DNA from: Rhabditophanes sp. KR3021
Lineage: Eukaryota; Nematoda; Chromadorea; Rhabditida; Alloionematidae
Assembly: GCA_963281155.1 (NCBI GenBank)
Contig: CAUJLY010000001.1
Coordinates: 5,270,001 to 5,334,000 of the forward strand
Reading direction: 5' to 3'
Length of the DNA: 64,000 nt
A program made the position numbers and the translations under genes. A model generated the notes under the pieces. That model was not told where the DNA came from and did no database searches. It saw nothing but the letters and a program-made list of their open reading frames with translations. Shown piece by piece: positions 1 to 13,500 of this stretch. Positions within the stretch are counted from its first letter, which is position 1, and the number at the start of each line of letters is the position of its first letter.

Positions 1-30
1 AAACAAAATTATTAGAAAATGTCAATTTAA

Positions 31-1195
31 TTAACAAAATTTAAAATCCTCTTTAAGAATCAATTCAGTAACATCATGATTAAGTTCATGATACATTAAA
101 TAGGTCATTTCAAGAGTAGTCTTATCACAGTCGATGTTAGTGAATTGAGGTCCTAGATGGTTGGTAAGAATGTATTCAACATTTTCAGCTATCTTTTTAC
201 TGGATACTCCTTTTTAACATGATCTACTTCTCTCTCAGCTAGTTTAACTTTGCATTACTTTCTCACGTTCATCAAACAGGAAATCGTTATCAACAGCCAC
301 TTCACAACCATATTCGTGGACTCTCTTGCGACTTTTGAAATCTCCAACCTCTCCACTGTAAAAGATTGCTGATGGCATGTTAGATAAGTCAAGTACTAAG
401 GGATTAATCTTAAGATACACATACATGATTCAGATTCATCATTCTCAGCTTTCATATCATTCAACTTTTTCTTGATTGAAGCTGCTGTTCTTTCTTTGTT
501 GATACATGGTCAAGGATTTGTTTTTTAATGACTTTTCCCATACATTTGATTGAGTGCGAGCCAAATAAATTCGATAATCTGTCAGAGACGATTCCACTTT
601 CTCATTTTTTGATTTAAGCGAAGCAGTTATGACACGTCTTTCATTGATAAAAGCGTTTCTTTTTGGTTCTGATTTCATGTACTTTACTTTGATAACACAT
701 TGACCAGAATTTGAAGATTCTTTTCAGTCGGATGACAATGTCTTTGGTCATCATTTGCAGCATATGGACGTGTGCATTTAACCCTTCTTGTATTCAATCA
801 GTAACGCCGGTGTAATAATGCTCATTCATTTCACTTTGATCCAAGAACACATAGTAAGGAAACCATTATTTGTCATGTCTTTTCTGAAACATCATCTGTC
901 ATCTCATTTTCTGTCATTTCATCATCTGTTACCTTATCCTCTGAACTCTCATCTTCTAAGCTATCATGTTTTGAACTCTCCCACTTCCACCACCATTTCC
1001 TCTAACACTTTTAGGCAGAAACAACCATGTTCGTCTTCATTCAATCCATCAACTGCCATCATAATCTGTTCTCGAAAAAAGTCCTAATCACCCCTTGGCC
1101 GTCACAGTTAAATTTATCAAAATAACTTGTTGTAGCGAAACTTTCTCCACAGTAATCACACTCATGCTTTCTTTCCCTTTTCTTCTTAATTATGT
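31..1195 (-). pseudogene. Decayed antisense coding remnant with a C2H2-like finger
   Basis: Read on the minus strand this stretch gives short open segments in changing frames that look like one broken protein gene. Near 1140-1190 there is a Cys-x2-Cys...Cys pattern (HECDYCGESF) resembling half of a C2H2 finger. Around 930-990 lies an acidic Asp/Glu/Ser segment. At 457-678 and 244-426 there are basic and mixed open segments, and the last one ends in KEDFKFC before a stop near 31-45. Stops and frame changes separate all parts. I do not recognise the family; a transposon-encoded or host zinc-finger protein are both possible. It probably sits in an intron or upstream flank of the giant + strand gene. 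The rest, 1196-1512, is AT-rich with no feature I can support. Confidence 0.3.
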
Positions 1196-1512
1196 CAGGA
1201 TAAATGGTAAATAGATAGAATACACGTTAAATCAAATCTAAATTACATTAAAATGAGCAAGAGTATGGTTATTAGTGCAAAATACGATATACGTGAGATG
1301 AATACAAATTAAAACCATAGGTAACATGGATATGACAAGTATTTATAGAAATCTAGCATTAATGATCTATATTTGATCTTTAATATTACTATTACGCGTA
1401 ATTAGCTTGAGACACATTAAAATTAACTAAATCTTAGGTACAGTTGGAATACCGGCACTTTAACAAGTTTAAATATAACAAACTATTTACATAATTAATC
1501 ACTTTATTACAG

Positions 1513-4500
1513 GAATGGTTTTGGAAAAATCAATGCAAATTTGTATCAAACCTGTACCCACCCAACTTTGCAGACGTTTGACTGGAAGTAGTTCTGGTGA
1601 TATGAGTGTAAGTAAAAAATGAGGCTTTAAAATATTTACTAATATATCTTATTTTAGAAAAATGAAAAATCTGGATGTATTTGTAGTCAAATTGACCAAC
1701 AGCAATATGCTTGCAGCTGCCCCGGAAATGAGCAATGTTTGCTATTGAAAGGACCACCCAAAATTTATATTGAACCTAGTCTTAGACCATATGAAGTTGA
1801 GCCTGGTGGGTATGTTAAAACTAGTTCCAATTTGTATTACTAACAATATTAATGTTGTGACATCTTTTAACCATTTTACATGATTATAGCTCTATAAACA
1901 TAACATGTTATGCAACGGCGTATCCTTTCCCAGATTTGTATTGGCAAAAAGAAGATGAACAAAAAAATCATTACGTTCCGAATAAAAATTTGATCAGGTC
2001 CGAACAAATACTTGTCGTTGAGCAGCTTTATAAAACCACTGAATGGTACGTTTGAAACTTAATTTTATTTGCAAAAATCATCTTTAACCAGACTTTGGCA
2101 ACCGAATTAACCGGTTAAAATGCTCAACAAATCTGTCTAAATGGCAAAAAACTAAATTCACTTGCAGATAACAAGTCATTATCACGTTGTAATGAGTTGA
2201 AAACATTGACTAACTCAATGACATCTTTTCTATAATAAGTTTGATAGTCATTTGGCATTAATTGAGATGTAAGCCCGCTTGATTTCAGTTTAATAAAAGT
2301 GCTAAAACATCAGTCCTTTTTTCTTAGTAAAATCAAGCATACTCATTCTTTCTTCACTGCATTACTCAGTTACTTGATTATTTATTGCTGCTTTTTTAAT
2401 CTAACAAATGCAAAAACTATTAAATGATAGTATGATATAAAAATAAATTACCTGTTCATAAATATCATCATTTGGAGAAAATGTAGCTTCATTATGTTCC
2501 TTATGACGATGAATACTTCTAACGCCATTTTCTTCAACTACCGCCAAATATACAACAGTCTGCTTTCTAATCGCTAGGAATAGGAAGTTGTTCTCTTTAA
2601 ATCTCATCTGAAAAGTAAAAATAGTAATATTTACAAAAGTCATCATAAATATATTTGGGCTCAATTATATTTAAAAGGAATAATGATATTCAAACGATAA
2701 AACGAAATTCTAAAAGGGATCATGACGCATTGTTGTCGGAACAGTTCACTACATAAAAATAGTTGTATGATAAATATATAATGTGATATAAAATATAAAT
2801 AACGATAAATAATATGAATACTAATAGATATTTAATATTCAAAAAATCAACACACAAAAATTAAAGTGTAGTTTTTTTACATGCAGTTATGAATAAAACT
2901 GTGTTTACAAATTATAAAATACCGGTGGAAGGAATAAATGTTTTATACTAATTTAGGAATTGTCATGCTAGTAACGACCTTGGTGTAGTTTCAAGAACAA
3001 TTACAATTGAAGTAACGGTAAGCTTTCAGCTGAAATACATGTTACTTATTTATAACTTAGGGTCCTGGATCTCCCCCAATTGTGACCAAAATTCTATCAG
3101 ATCGTACAAACCTCAAAGTGGAATGGGATCCACCTGCAATAATCAGCAGGCCGGTCACGAGCTATACTATTTACTACACGGACAAAGGAAAAAAACCCTT
3201 AAAAGACTGGGAATCGGTTGTAGTTGAAGAACCAAATCATTCTGTAGTTTTGAGTGGATTAAAGCCAAATACTAAATATCGTAAGTTTGTATAAAAAATA
3301 ATTAGAAAAAGACGTATAAGTAACAAGTAAAAGGGAATTTACGTATACTTTGTACAGTTTGGATTATATTTCCACCATTGGCAATTAGGTCAATTGATAA
3401 ATGTCCTCATTTCTTAGTAATGTGATAATAATGTACTACTTTGAATGTAACATTTTTACTGATCTTAAACAAATTTATCAATTGATGTTTTAACATATTT
3501 TTAAACAGATCTGCGTATGCGAGCAACCGACAGTAGAGGCCAAGGCAGAATTGGGAATTCGTTTGCTTTAAATACTAGAAAGCCTGCTCAAAAGCCTCAA
3601 ATTAAGATTGCGCAAGGGAAGCAAATTCGCGTGAAACCATTGCAACCGTTTGCTTTAATTTGTAATGTTACCAAATCAGATCCAATCGCGGAGGTTAGTT
3701 GGCAAAATAAGGGAAGACTTGTCAACGCAAAATCAAAATCTGTCTCAAGCGTATTGAATCATGCAGGTCTTTATGAAGAAACATCGTAAGTTTAAATTTA
3801 AAAAGTCGCCAAAATTTTTTATTTAATTCAGTTGAAATAGATGATTTGGTGTATTCACACCATTTTAATATAAAAAGTCAGAGATTGAGTAAGATACTGA
3901 TCATAGAAGGCATTTACGATTTTTTCACCTTCTTTCAACTCAGCGGTGACAGTTTGGTTAAAATTTTTGTATTTTCCCAGTTTGAGTAAAGCCGTTTTTA
4001 CATTGCGACCAATACCTACGTCTTTGACACTCATTGCAACAATGTTGAGACCTCTGCTACTAATAATTTCATATGTTGCAAAAATAGCAACGCGTTGGAG
4101 AGATGTGAAATTCTGTAAATTGAGGATTTCAAGTGCTTTTCTGGCATGTCCTTTAACACGTTTGTTATCGCCTTGCTCTACATATATCACTTCATTGTCA
4201 AAACATTTTCGGCTAAGTTTGACAAAGTTGTTCTTGTTTCTAAAAATCAAATAGACACAATGGTGACTTGGATTTAGCTCAGGTATAATTCTGTCGGGAT
4301 TTCATATCGAAGTTCGACAACGATTCACTTTCAACAAAACAGTGAGGGTATTTTAGCTTTAAAAATATCCCAAATATAAGTATGATACTGATGTAATTGA
4401 CTTTACAAAATGGTGCGTAAAATGTCCGCAAAGACCTTTTGGATCATCATTTACCTTTTTTTAATAGTAGGCATAAAAAGAGTGTCATATCAAAGTACGG

Positions 4501-7500
4501 TTCGCTTTTCAACTAATTTGAGTCGTTTTGATCGGTTTTGGTATGCTCTTAGCTGTTTTGGTCTGGTCTGGCGTGGATTTTTTAATTAAAAGTTATTATA
4601 TTTACATAATCAAGAACAAATAATAAAAATTTTAGATTCACTTGTGTTTCTGAAAACGAAGCAGGAGTAACTACCGCAGAAATAGCAGTCGTTTTGACAG
4701 GAAGTTTACAACCCGAAAAAATCAAACCCGTAGCCGATTTTAATGGTATGTTCAAAATAATAAGTTTACTTCATTATATTTTTAGATATCAATTTATCTT
4801 GGAAACCACCTTTGATTTCGAATGGCCAAATGAGAGACTACGAAATTTTGTACACTGAAGATGACACCTTACCTGACAGCGAATGGAAATCAGTTAAAGT
4901 TGGCTCGCCTGATGCAAATGTTTATAAATTGCCAAATTTGAAGGAAAAAACTCCTTATAAGGTTAAAATGCGCGGAATCAATGAAAAGGGAGAAGGACTA
5001 ATGTCGGACCCAATTGAAGGTGGGTCAAATAGTTTTACTTGATAATTGAATTTTTTAGTTGTAACCGGACTCGCTCCAAGAAAACCCGAAGTCACGTTAG
5101 AACCTTCTACGCCGATTGAGAAAAAACCTTCTAACGATGATTTAGTATTCGAGTGTACTTCTGTTGCCGTTCCAAAAGCTCAAATTGTGTGGTATTGGGG
5201 TAATTTACCCGTTGTTGATGGTGTTGACGGATTTAGAGTTTATGACATCACACCTCTTGATGCACAAGATAGAACTAAGTCGCAATTGGTTTCAGAACAA
5301 ACTACTCGTTCTGGAAATATAAGGTTGGTCGGGGTATTTTTATTACAAATTTAAATTTAATCGTACAATTTTAATAATATTTATTATAATGACATGTAGA
5401 AATTGTACTAAATGATGCTCAATTTAGGATACACGGAAGATGATATAATTTAAAATGTATATCATTATATAATAACTTAAAATATGTAGAAAATTAGTAT
5501 GCTACTTTGTGCCTATTGCATTTCAGTAAAGGCTCATATGTACTGCCCAATAACGGCATTAATTATTAACTTATTAATTAAATTAGTAGTGTGTATCAAA
5601 AACCATAATTAACAATAATTATATCTACTTAAGAAACCAATTATTCCGACTTTTTATCACTAGTTTATTAAGTACATTGTTGAACAATAACTTGTGAATA
5701 TATAAATCATTAATTCAATAGCAAAAACGTTTTGATTATACCAAAAATAAGCAAAAAATTTCAGAAAAAGTGATTTTATCATAAAAAAACCTTATGTAAT
5801 TTTGTTATTTGCTTTCCAAAGTGGATAGAACACGAAAGCTTTCCTTAATATTATATTTTAGTTGTAAATCTGTTAATGAACAAGGAGAAGATTCTAAGCA
5901 AAATACTGTAAAGATTCTTGGACCTGGTTCTCCACCTCATGGAATAATCACAACGCCTAATGAAAACGGTTTTTCTGCCAGTTGGGTACCTCCAAATATA
6001 CCCAATGGCAACATCAAGAATTACGTTCTGTATTACACAAAAGATCCCGATGCAGAGATGAGTGATTGGAAGACTGTTGTCGTTGAAGGAGATAAATTGG
6101 GAACTACAATCTTAGACCAAGATGAGGACACTAATTATTACATCAAAGTACAAGGTATTCAAATTTATTAATCATACAATATCATACAAATTAAACGAAG
6201 GAATCAATTTTTTATTAAAGTTAATCCTCGGTATCCATATTAAGGTCGAACATCATTTTAGCCAAAAATGTAAACGACATCACATGTGTTGCCATGATTG
6301 AGAAAGTAAACTTCAAGCATGGTAGATCTACCGGGATCATAATTGGTTATTTGTCACGTGAATCTTTGCACTATGGTAAACCTTACGTTTCAACTGATTA
6401 TGTGAACGGAACTGGATTCTATGAGAGAAAATAATTAGTAAACGTTACAATTTAAATAGCGATAGAATAACATTAGAAATAAACAAATTTGAAAGTAGCT
6501 AATAATGTCGTTGAAATTTTAAAAACTTTTGATATATAGCCCCCTTAAAATTTAAACTTTAATACACTTATTTACTTATTTACTTATTAAGCTGGAAATG
6601 AGGAAAATTTGGGAATTATCTCAGAAGCTATTGAAGTAAAAACAGGACAAAAGCACATTCCTTTGGCTGTTTCATTGCAAATCGTGGACCCAATGAGTGT
6701 TGAACATGAAGATGTTGCTATCACTATTGCCCCAAACAAGGTAATTCGTTTCTTCTGCTTGGCTTCTGGGAGACCTACGCCCGACGTCACCTTCTCTTGG
6801 CTTTCTACCAATAATGAAACTGATTCGGGATCACAGCCAGAACCTGTTCGTATCGAAGAAACTGAAGCAGGATCCCACATGTACAAATCTGTAGAACTTT
6901 CAACTTCCACCCCTACCAGAAGAGTACTCATCTGTCAAGCACGGAACAGAGACGGCTCTCAAGTGTCGAAAACTGTATTTGAAGTAAATTATCCTGGCAG
7001 TCCGCCCCAAAATATTCAAAGTGATGTTGGAACAGACAACTCAGTTTCATTAACTTGGAATCAACCTAAATTTCCAAATGGCGCAATTACTGGATATAAA
7101 ATATATCTTACCCCTGATCCATCTCTTCCTCTTGATAAATGGATTCCATATGAAACATTAAATCCTGACGAAAGGAAAATAGATTTTTCTAGAGGAGAAC
7201 TTGAGCCCGATACTACATATTGTAAGTTTTATATTCCAATGCATAAATAGTTTACACAATGTGTAGCACCCCAAAACATCAATTTGGGTAGAATACATAC
7301 CTAAATATTGAAACAAGTACCCTCTCCACTTTAATTACATAATACTCCACATTTATAGTCGCAAAAATTTCCGCGGTTAATGGAAATGGAGAAGGCATTC
7401 TTTCGGACGTTGAAGATTTCCAAACAGGAACAGGGGCTCCAATTGATAGTCCAAGTGACGTATTGCCAACTGTGCACGAAAACAACAATGTAGATGTTAC

Positions 7501-10500
7501 CTTCTTTGGCCCAAAACTCCCCAATGGAGTTATTGAAGGATACAATGTCTATTTCATCCCTGAAAATGATCCACGGGCAAGTGGTGATTACAAATATTGG
7601 GATAAAATTAATATTCCGTCAAGCGAAAATTTCATAAATGTTAGCATTCCAAAAAGCCAATATAATATTAAACCCAATACCACTTATCACGTAAAAGTAG
7701 CCGGAGTCAATGATATGAATGAAGGACCTGCAAGTGACACTGTTCATTTTGAAACAGGAACTGGGGAAACTGCCCCTGTTATTACACTCAATCCTCCAAA
7801 TAACAGAATCGAAGTCAAACCAGGTGGTCAAATTATTGTAGAGTGTACTGCTACTGGCATATATACACCTTCCGTCAAATGGATAGACTCTGATGGCAAT
7901 GAAATTCTGTCTTCGGTTTTGGACGTTAAAGATGTTCGTAAAGATACTACTTATATTTGTAAGGCGGCAAATAACATCAAAGAAGTACAGGAGATCCTAG
8001 AAGTTGTCGTTAATGGGCCTGGGACTCCTCCTAATGAACTCGTTGCTTTGCCAATATCAAGTGTAAGTTTTTTGAAATAAAAATTGGTAAACCTTATTGT
8101 CAAAAAAGAAACAAAAATATTCAAATGTCTTATTCTAAGAAGACTAATTCATATGTAATATATTGTTTTTGGACCGTTTGTACATTTTCTTGGCGAGTCT
8201 TTCCCATTTTTAACTGGATGTTTACTTCTTTGTTTGCACTTTTCAACAAGGCTGTTTCAATTGAAATTGCAAGGGAGCTAGAGTAAACTTTGATTGTGAC
8301 CATATAAAGCACATACCCATTTGCAAGTTCATAAGCAGCAACTAAGCATTTTGTCGGTACCTCAGTGTCTGACAATGAACCACGCATTATTGTTACTAAA
8401 CCCATGTAGTAATGCTGTTCTAATTGTCTTGATATCTGTACATTTAACTGATAATAGCAAAAAAAGTTGACTTATGTTTGGATTAAATAATATGTGATGT
8501 ATAATATTTAATTAAATAAAACACAGAAAATATATGAAGTTTAAACTTACCAATAAAATTAACTATAAAATACGCAAATATAAGATTTAAATGTAATACC
8601 AGTATTGAAATTTTTGTGTACTTTCAAACTCACTAGGTGTTAATACCATTTTATTTATATAATATAATTCTTTGTAGGGAAAGAAAGACAAAAGCGGAAA
8701 TATTGAATGGACTTCGCCAGATATACCTAATGGAAATATTGTTGGTTATGTTGTTGAATATGCTGAAGTCGATCCTGAAAGAAAAAAGCCTTTGGAATGG
8801 AAAGAAATAAAGGTAGATGGTCCAGTAGAAAAGGTCCAATTAGATGGTCTAAAGCCTAAGACTGATTATCTTGTGAGGGTATCTGCTGTAAGTGACAGAG
8901 GTCAGGGCGTAACAACAGAATCAGTTAATCTAAGAACATTACCAACTGCTCCTGAGAAAGTCGAAACTCCAGAAATTCAAGTGTTTGGAAATAACTCCAT
9001 TGAAATTCAATTCCCCGCCGTTACAGACCCCGAAGATCCTACAAAAAAGGTAGACAAATATGTGGTGATCTATAGTGACGAAGACACTCCTACAGACGAT
9101 TCTCAATGGAAGGAAATGACATACATTGCTCCGGACAATACATTGGAAACAATTACAATTCCAATTGATGGTAATGCCTTCAAACCTGACACCAAATATA
9201 CTCTCAAGGTCGTCCCAAGAGGAGAAGTTGATGGTTTTCCTAGTGATGCTGAAACTTTTGAAACAACCGATGGAATTGTAGCTCCATCTATTCCCGAATT
9301 AGATGTTATCCCTGAAGCTAATGATACCATTAAAATCCCACCAGGTACTGATTATGCTGTTACTTGTAAAAGTGATGGAAGTCCTAAACCTAAGATTGTA
9401 TGGCTTGATCAACATGGGGCTGTTGCTTCCAGTGGACCAGTTTATCACGGAGAAGACATTAAAGCATCATTACAATGTAAGTTAACTAATTTTAAATGAA
9501 ATGAAATATATATGATGTGTTGAATCATAAAAATAACAACTAAAATTTTTTGCGACAAATCAATTAATATTTTTTAGTGAAATGCGTAGCTGAAAACATT
9601 GGAGGCAAAACAGTATGTTTAATTTAAATTTTTCGTATATAAAACAATTTTTTAGGAAAAGAAACTCAATTTCCATGTATTAGGGCCTGGAACTCATCCA
9701 GAAAACGTCAAATTGGTTAGTTTGAAATAAAAATTGATAAACTCTATTGTGAAAAAAAGAAACAAAGGAGTATTTAAATATCTTATTCTAAGAGGGCTAA
9801 TTCATATGCAATGTATTGTGTTTTGTACTGTTCGTACGTTTTCATAGGGATTTTTTGTGCATTTTGAGTTGAATGTTCACTTTTTTGTTAAAATCTGTAA
9901 TTTAACAAATTTGGAAAAATTCCCTTTTCAACAAGGCTGTTTCAACTGAAGTCGCAAGCAATTCAGGGTTGCCTTTCATTACGGCTATATTGAGCACATG
10001 CCTAAAAAATTGTTGACTTATTTTCGTGTACTTTCAAACTTAATAGATGTTAATACCATTTCACTTACACAATATAAATTTTTGTAGTCATCAACTAGAC
10101 CTCGTACAATTGATATTACCTTTTATCCACCCGCAATAACTAACGGAAACATCAGCAGATATGTAGTATATTATACTAAGTTGGAAAACCAAGATCCATC
10201 CAAGGAATTCGGACAAGTTCCAGAAAAACCTGTGCGCGAATGGATGACTTACCACGTCACTGGAGACAATTTGAATGACGGAGAACAAAAAGCAGCATTA
10301 ACCGGTGTGGAACCAGATACTTCGTATGGTAAGTTTGTAGAATATTAGAAATAATTTGTCAAAATAAGGAGGCGTAAGAAAAGCTAACAATTACGTTATG
10401 TAATTCTTTAGTTAGCAATAATATTTATAAAGATAATCTTGCTAGCAGAGAAACTTTTGTTAATTAATCTCGTAATATTTTCCAGCTGTGATTGTGCAAA

Positions 10501-13500
10501 GTGCCAATGACGACGGCCCTGGTCCATACTCATCCACTCAAACCATCAGAACCATTAGTAAAGCCAGAGAAGCTGCCCCGGAAGATTTGAAAGTTACTAG
10601 TTATTCTCCTTATGGAGTGGATATTGTTTGGGGAAACCCTCCAAGTCTTCAAGAAATGCCTATTGGATACGAATTGTTCTATGTTCCAGCTAATCGGAAG
10701 GTTGAAAGTGAGGATGACAAAAAACTTGACGATTGGGATAAAATTGATATCAATGAAGTTAGAAATACTATTAAAATGGAAGACTTACCCGAATCTGACG
10801 AAGATCTTAAGGTACATTTATAGAAGCATAATTTTGAGATTAAATATATTTTAGAATGGAGTGTATAGAGGAAAATTGGCTCCAGATAGTGAATATGTAT
10901 TTAAAATTAGAGCTATCTATCCAGGTATACTTCAAATTTACAACATATTAATTATTTAATTAAGGTGGTCCTGGTGTGTTTTCTAAAGCTTGTATTTCAC
11001 GTACATTACCCCTCGGAAAAGCGCCATATATCACAACATCGAATGGTGGTGCTGGGGTGACAGGAAGAACTGTAATTGATTTGTTACCTGGATCCTCCTT
11101 TAGGTTGTGGTGTAATAGTTCTGGAGATCCATTCCCTTCAATAAGATGGGTAAGAGTTGGAGATCATCCCATCGATCCAAGTACAGTGAAAGTTGATGAA
11201 GGGCACGCAGAATGGTCCTTAAAAGTAAATAATATAACAGAAGATGCAACATTTATGTGTATCGCGGAGAATTCGCTTGGTATTGCCAAGCATACCATCG
11301 TTTTATCCATTCGTAAGCCCTTATTTTGTATTTATAAATTAAATATTTATTTGTAGAAGAACAACCCGAGAATTGGCAAGAAGATTTTGTTAAACCTAAG
11401 ATAGAAAATGGAAAAGTAATGCTTGAATTTACAGACGATTTACCCGATTATTTGAAAAACTCTACCGACTGGACAATACTATATACTGCTGATAAAAATT
11501 TACCCGTTGAGCAATGGGATAATATAAATGGCCAAGGACCTTTGGATTCTATTGAAATTCCTGATATGGACAAAGGAACTTTCTATTTTGTTATTGTTGA
11601 TAATCCAAAGAGAGGAATTCAAACACCAAGATTCTCCATTCTGACACCAAAAAGTCCAACCGATTTAAGAGTGGGAACTAATATGAATGGTGAAACCGTT
11701 GTTTCCTTCAAACCTGCGGTAACTTCCGAAAAAGTTGAAAATTACGAAATTGAGATCAAAAACAAAGATTCTCCCGAAGACGTAATTATTCAAAAAGTTG
11801 AAAATATTGATAAACCAAATGTAGTCATTGATGATATTCAACCAGGAACTAATTACATATTTACTGTCAAGGCAACATTAGATAATGGAGAAGTTCTATC
11901 TTCTGACCCAGTTGAAGCTCAAACCAATCCAGAAGGTTCGTTTTGCTAGATATTTATCAAAATGACATCAAAATAATCCAAATAATTATAGGTATTGAAT
12001 GTAGTTGTACACAAGGATGCGGCATAACAAAGGATGAGAACAACAATGATGTGCCAACCTGCTATTGTTTCGAAGGATACCAACTTGGAGAAGATGGAGT
12101 TACCTGTGAATCAGTTGAAAAAATCGAACAACTCCAACAAAATATTGATGTTACCCAAGAACCACCAACCACCGAAAATCCAATTAATGTTCAAAATATT
12201 GCTGCCGGCGAAACTACTATGGATCCAAGATTTATAGCAGTTGAAGTTACAGATATTGACAAAGGTGTTGGGGAAGGCAAAGAAAGTATTGATACTGTAT
12301 ACAATAAGAATGGAGGGCCAAAGCTAATTGAACCAACTTCCGAAATTAAAACTCTGCCTGTAATTCCTGGGTTGGAGATTGTCGAATATGACGACGATGT
12401 CAACCCAACAGATATTTATGGAAAAGAAGTATTTCCTGTCGTAAACCAATTCAATCAACCCTTGCAGAAAAATGCCGATGGAAGATACATTGATAATATG
12501 GGAAATTTGATTGAAGTTGACAACGATAATAAACCTTTGCATCCGGAAACAGGTCTCCAGTTACCACAAAATGAAAAAGATCAATTTATTTATCCGATCA
12601 TGGGGAAAAACAATGAAGTTCTTCCCACCTCGAGCAGTCAATTACCAGTATATCCCATCGTCGATGCTCAGGGCAATTTATTTCCTACTCACCCATCTAC
12701 AAAGGCCAACATCGATCATTCAGGTAAAAATTAATACTTTGATTAAAAATGCAAAATATATTGGTATTACAATTATCGAAACTAATCGAAAAGATAGTGT
12801 ACAGAATTTTTTAAATAAGCTCAGCTTTTTACAAAACAAAATAATTAAAAGAAATATCTGCTTTGGCATTAGCTTAAGAACACGTTTTTTGCTATCGGTA
12901 TTAATTATTTTCTACTGCCAAATCGTGGGAAAATTAAATCGAAGCTTATTCATGCATACAAAAGTTAGGAATTAAATATTTGTACTGACAAATTCGTTTA
13001 AACAACAGCAATTTTTGAGCATTCATCATTTAAAAGTTTTTATCTTCTAAAAATGAATTATGTTTATAAAGAAATATGTGAAAGCATATTTTATAGTGAC
13101 TTAACCTATTGGGAATTAATGAAGTTACAATTTTTAATACTACAAACGTTAATATATTAATATTTCAGGCAAACCAATCCCAACTAACCAATATGGAGAA
13201 CCACGGAGTGAAGAAGGCCTGTCTCTTCCAACCTCGGAAGCTCAAACGTATGTGTTCGACGATTCAGCTCCAGAGATTGTGACCCCTACAGACCCCTACG
13301 GTCGTCCAATCTATCAAATCAAGACCGACTCAGGCGAACTTTTGCCAACAGATCCATACACTTTAAGACCTGTGGACCAACAAGGCAATATTATTGAAAC
13401 AGGTAAATTAGCCCTCACAAACTTTTTGAAAATTGAACTCACTATTTTTTGAAACAATTTGAAAATTTTATTATATTTTAGATAATGAAGGTAGGCCTCT

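Larger units (their letters stand above)
1513..11935 (+). other. Ig/FN3 adhesive block of the dig-1-like gene (exons 1-20)
   Basis: Exons 1-2 encode a Cys-rich linker (CICSQ...YACSCPG). Then Ig and FN3 domains alternate. Ig1 spans exons 2-4 (ITC...W...NCHASN). FN3-1 is in exons 5-6, Ig2 6-7 ([10 protein letters not shown]), FN3-2 7-9, Ig3 9-10, FN3-3 10-11, Ig4 11 (LICQARN), FN3-4 11-12, FN3-5 12, Ig5 12 (YICKAAN), FN3-6 12-13, FN3-7 13, Ig6 13-15 (LKCVAEN), FN3-8 15-17, FN3-9 17-19, Ig7 19 (FMCIAEN), and FN3-10 and FN3-11 in exon 20. The arrangement shifts from Ig-FN3 to Ig-FN3-FN3 supermodules after Ig4. Many FN3 units start GPGxPP and contain the W...P.xPNG...Y.(V/I)YY strand pattern. Cys and Trp core residues are kept, so these should fold as extracellular adhesion modules. 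Confidence 0.85.

Noticed and set aside
788..1087. 99-codon His/Ser/Leu-rich + strand ORF
   Set aside because: It is the complement of an acidic Asp/Glu/Ser stretch on the minus strand and looks like low-complexity shadow.
12511..12975. 154-codon + strand ORF
   Set aside because: Overlaps exon 21 in a wrong frame and runs into intron 21; chance extension.
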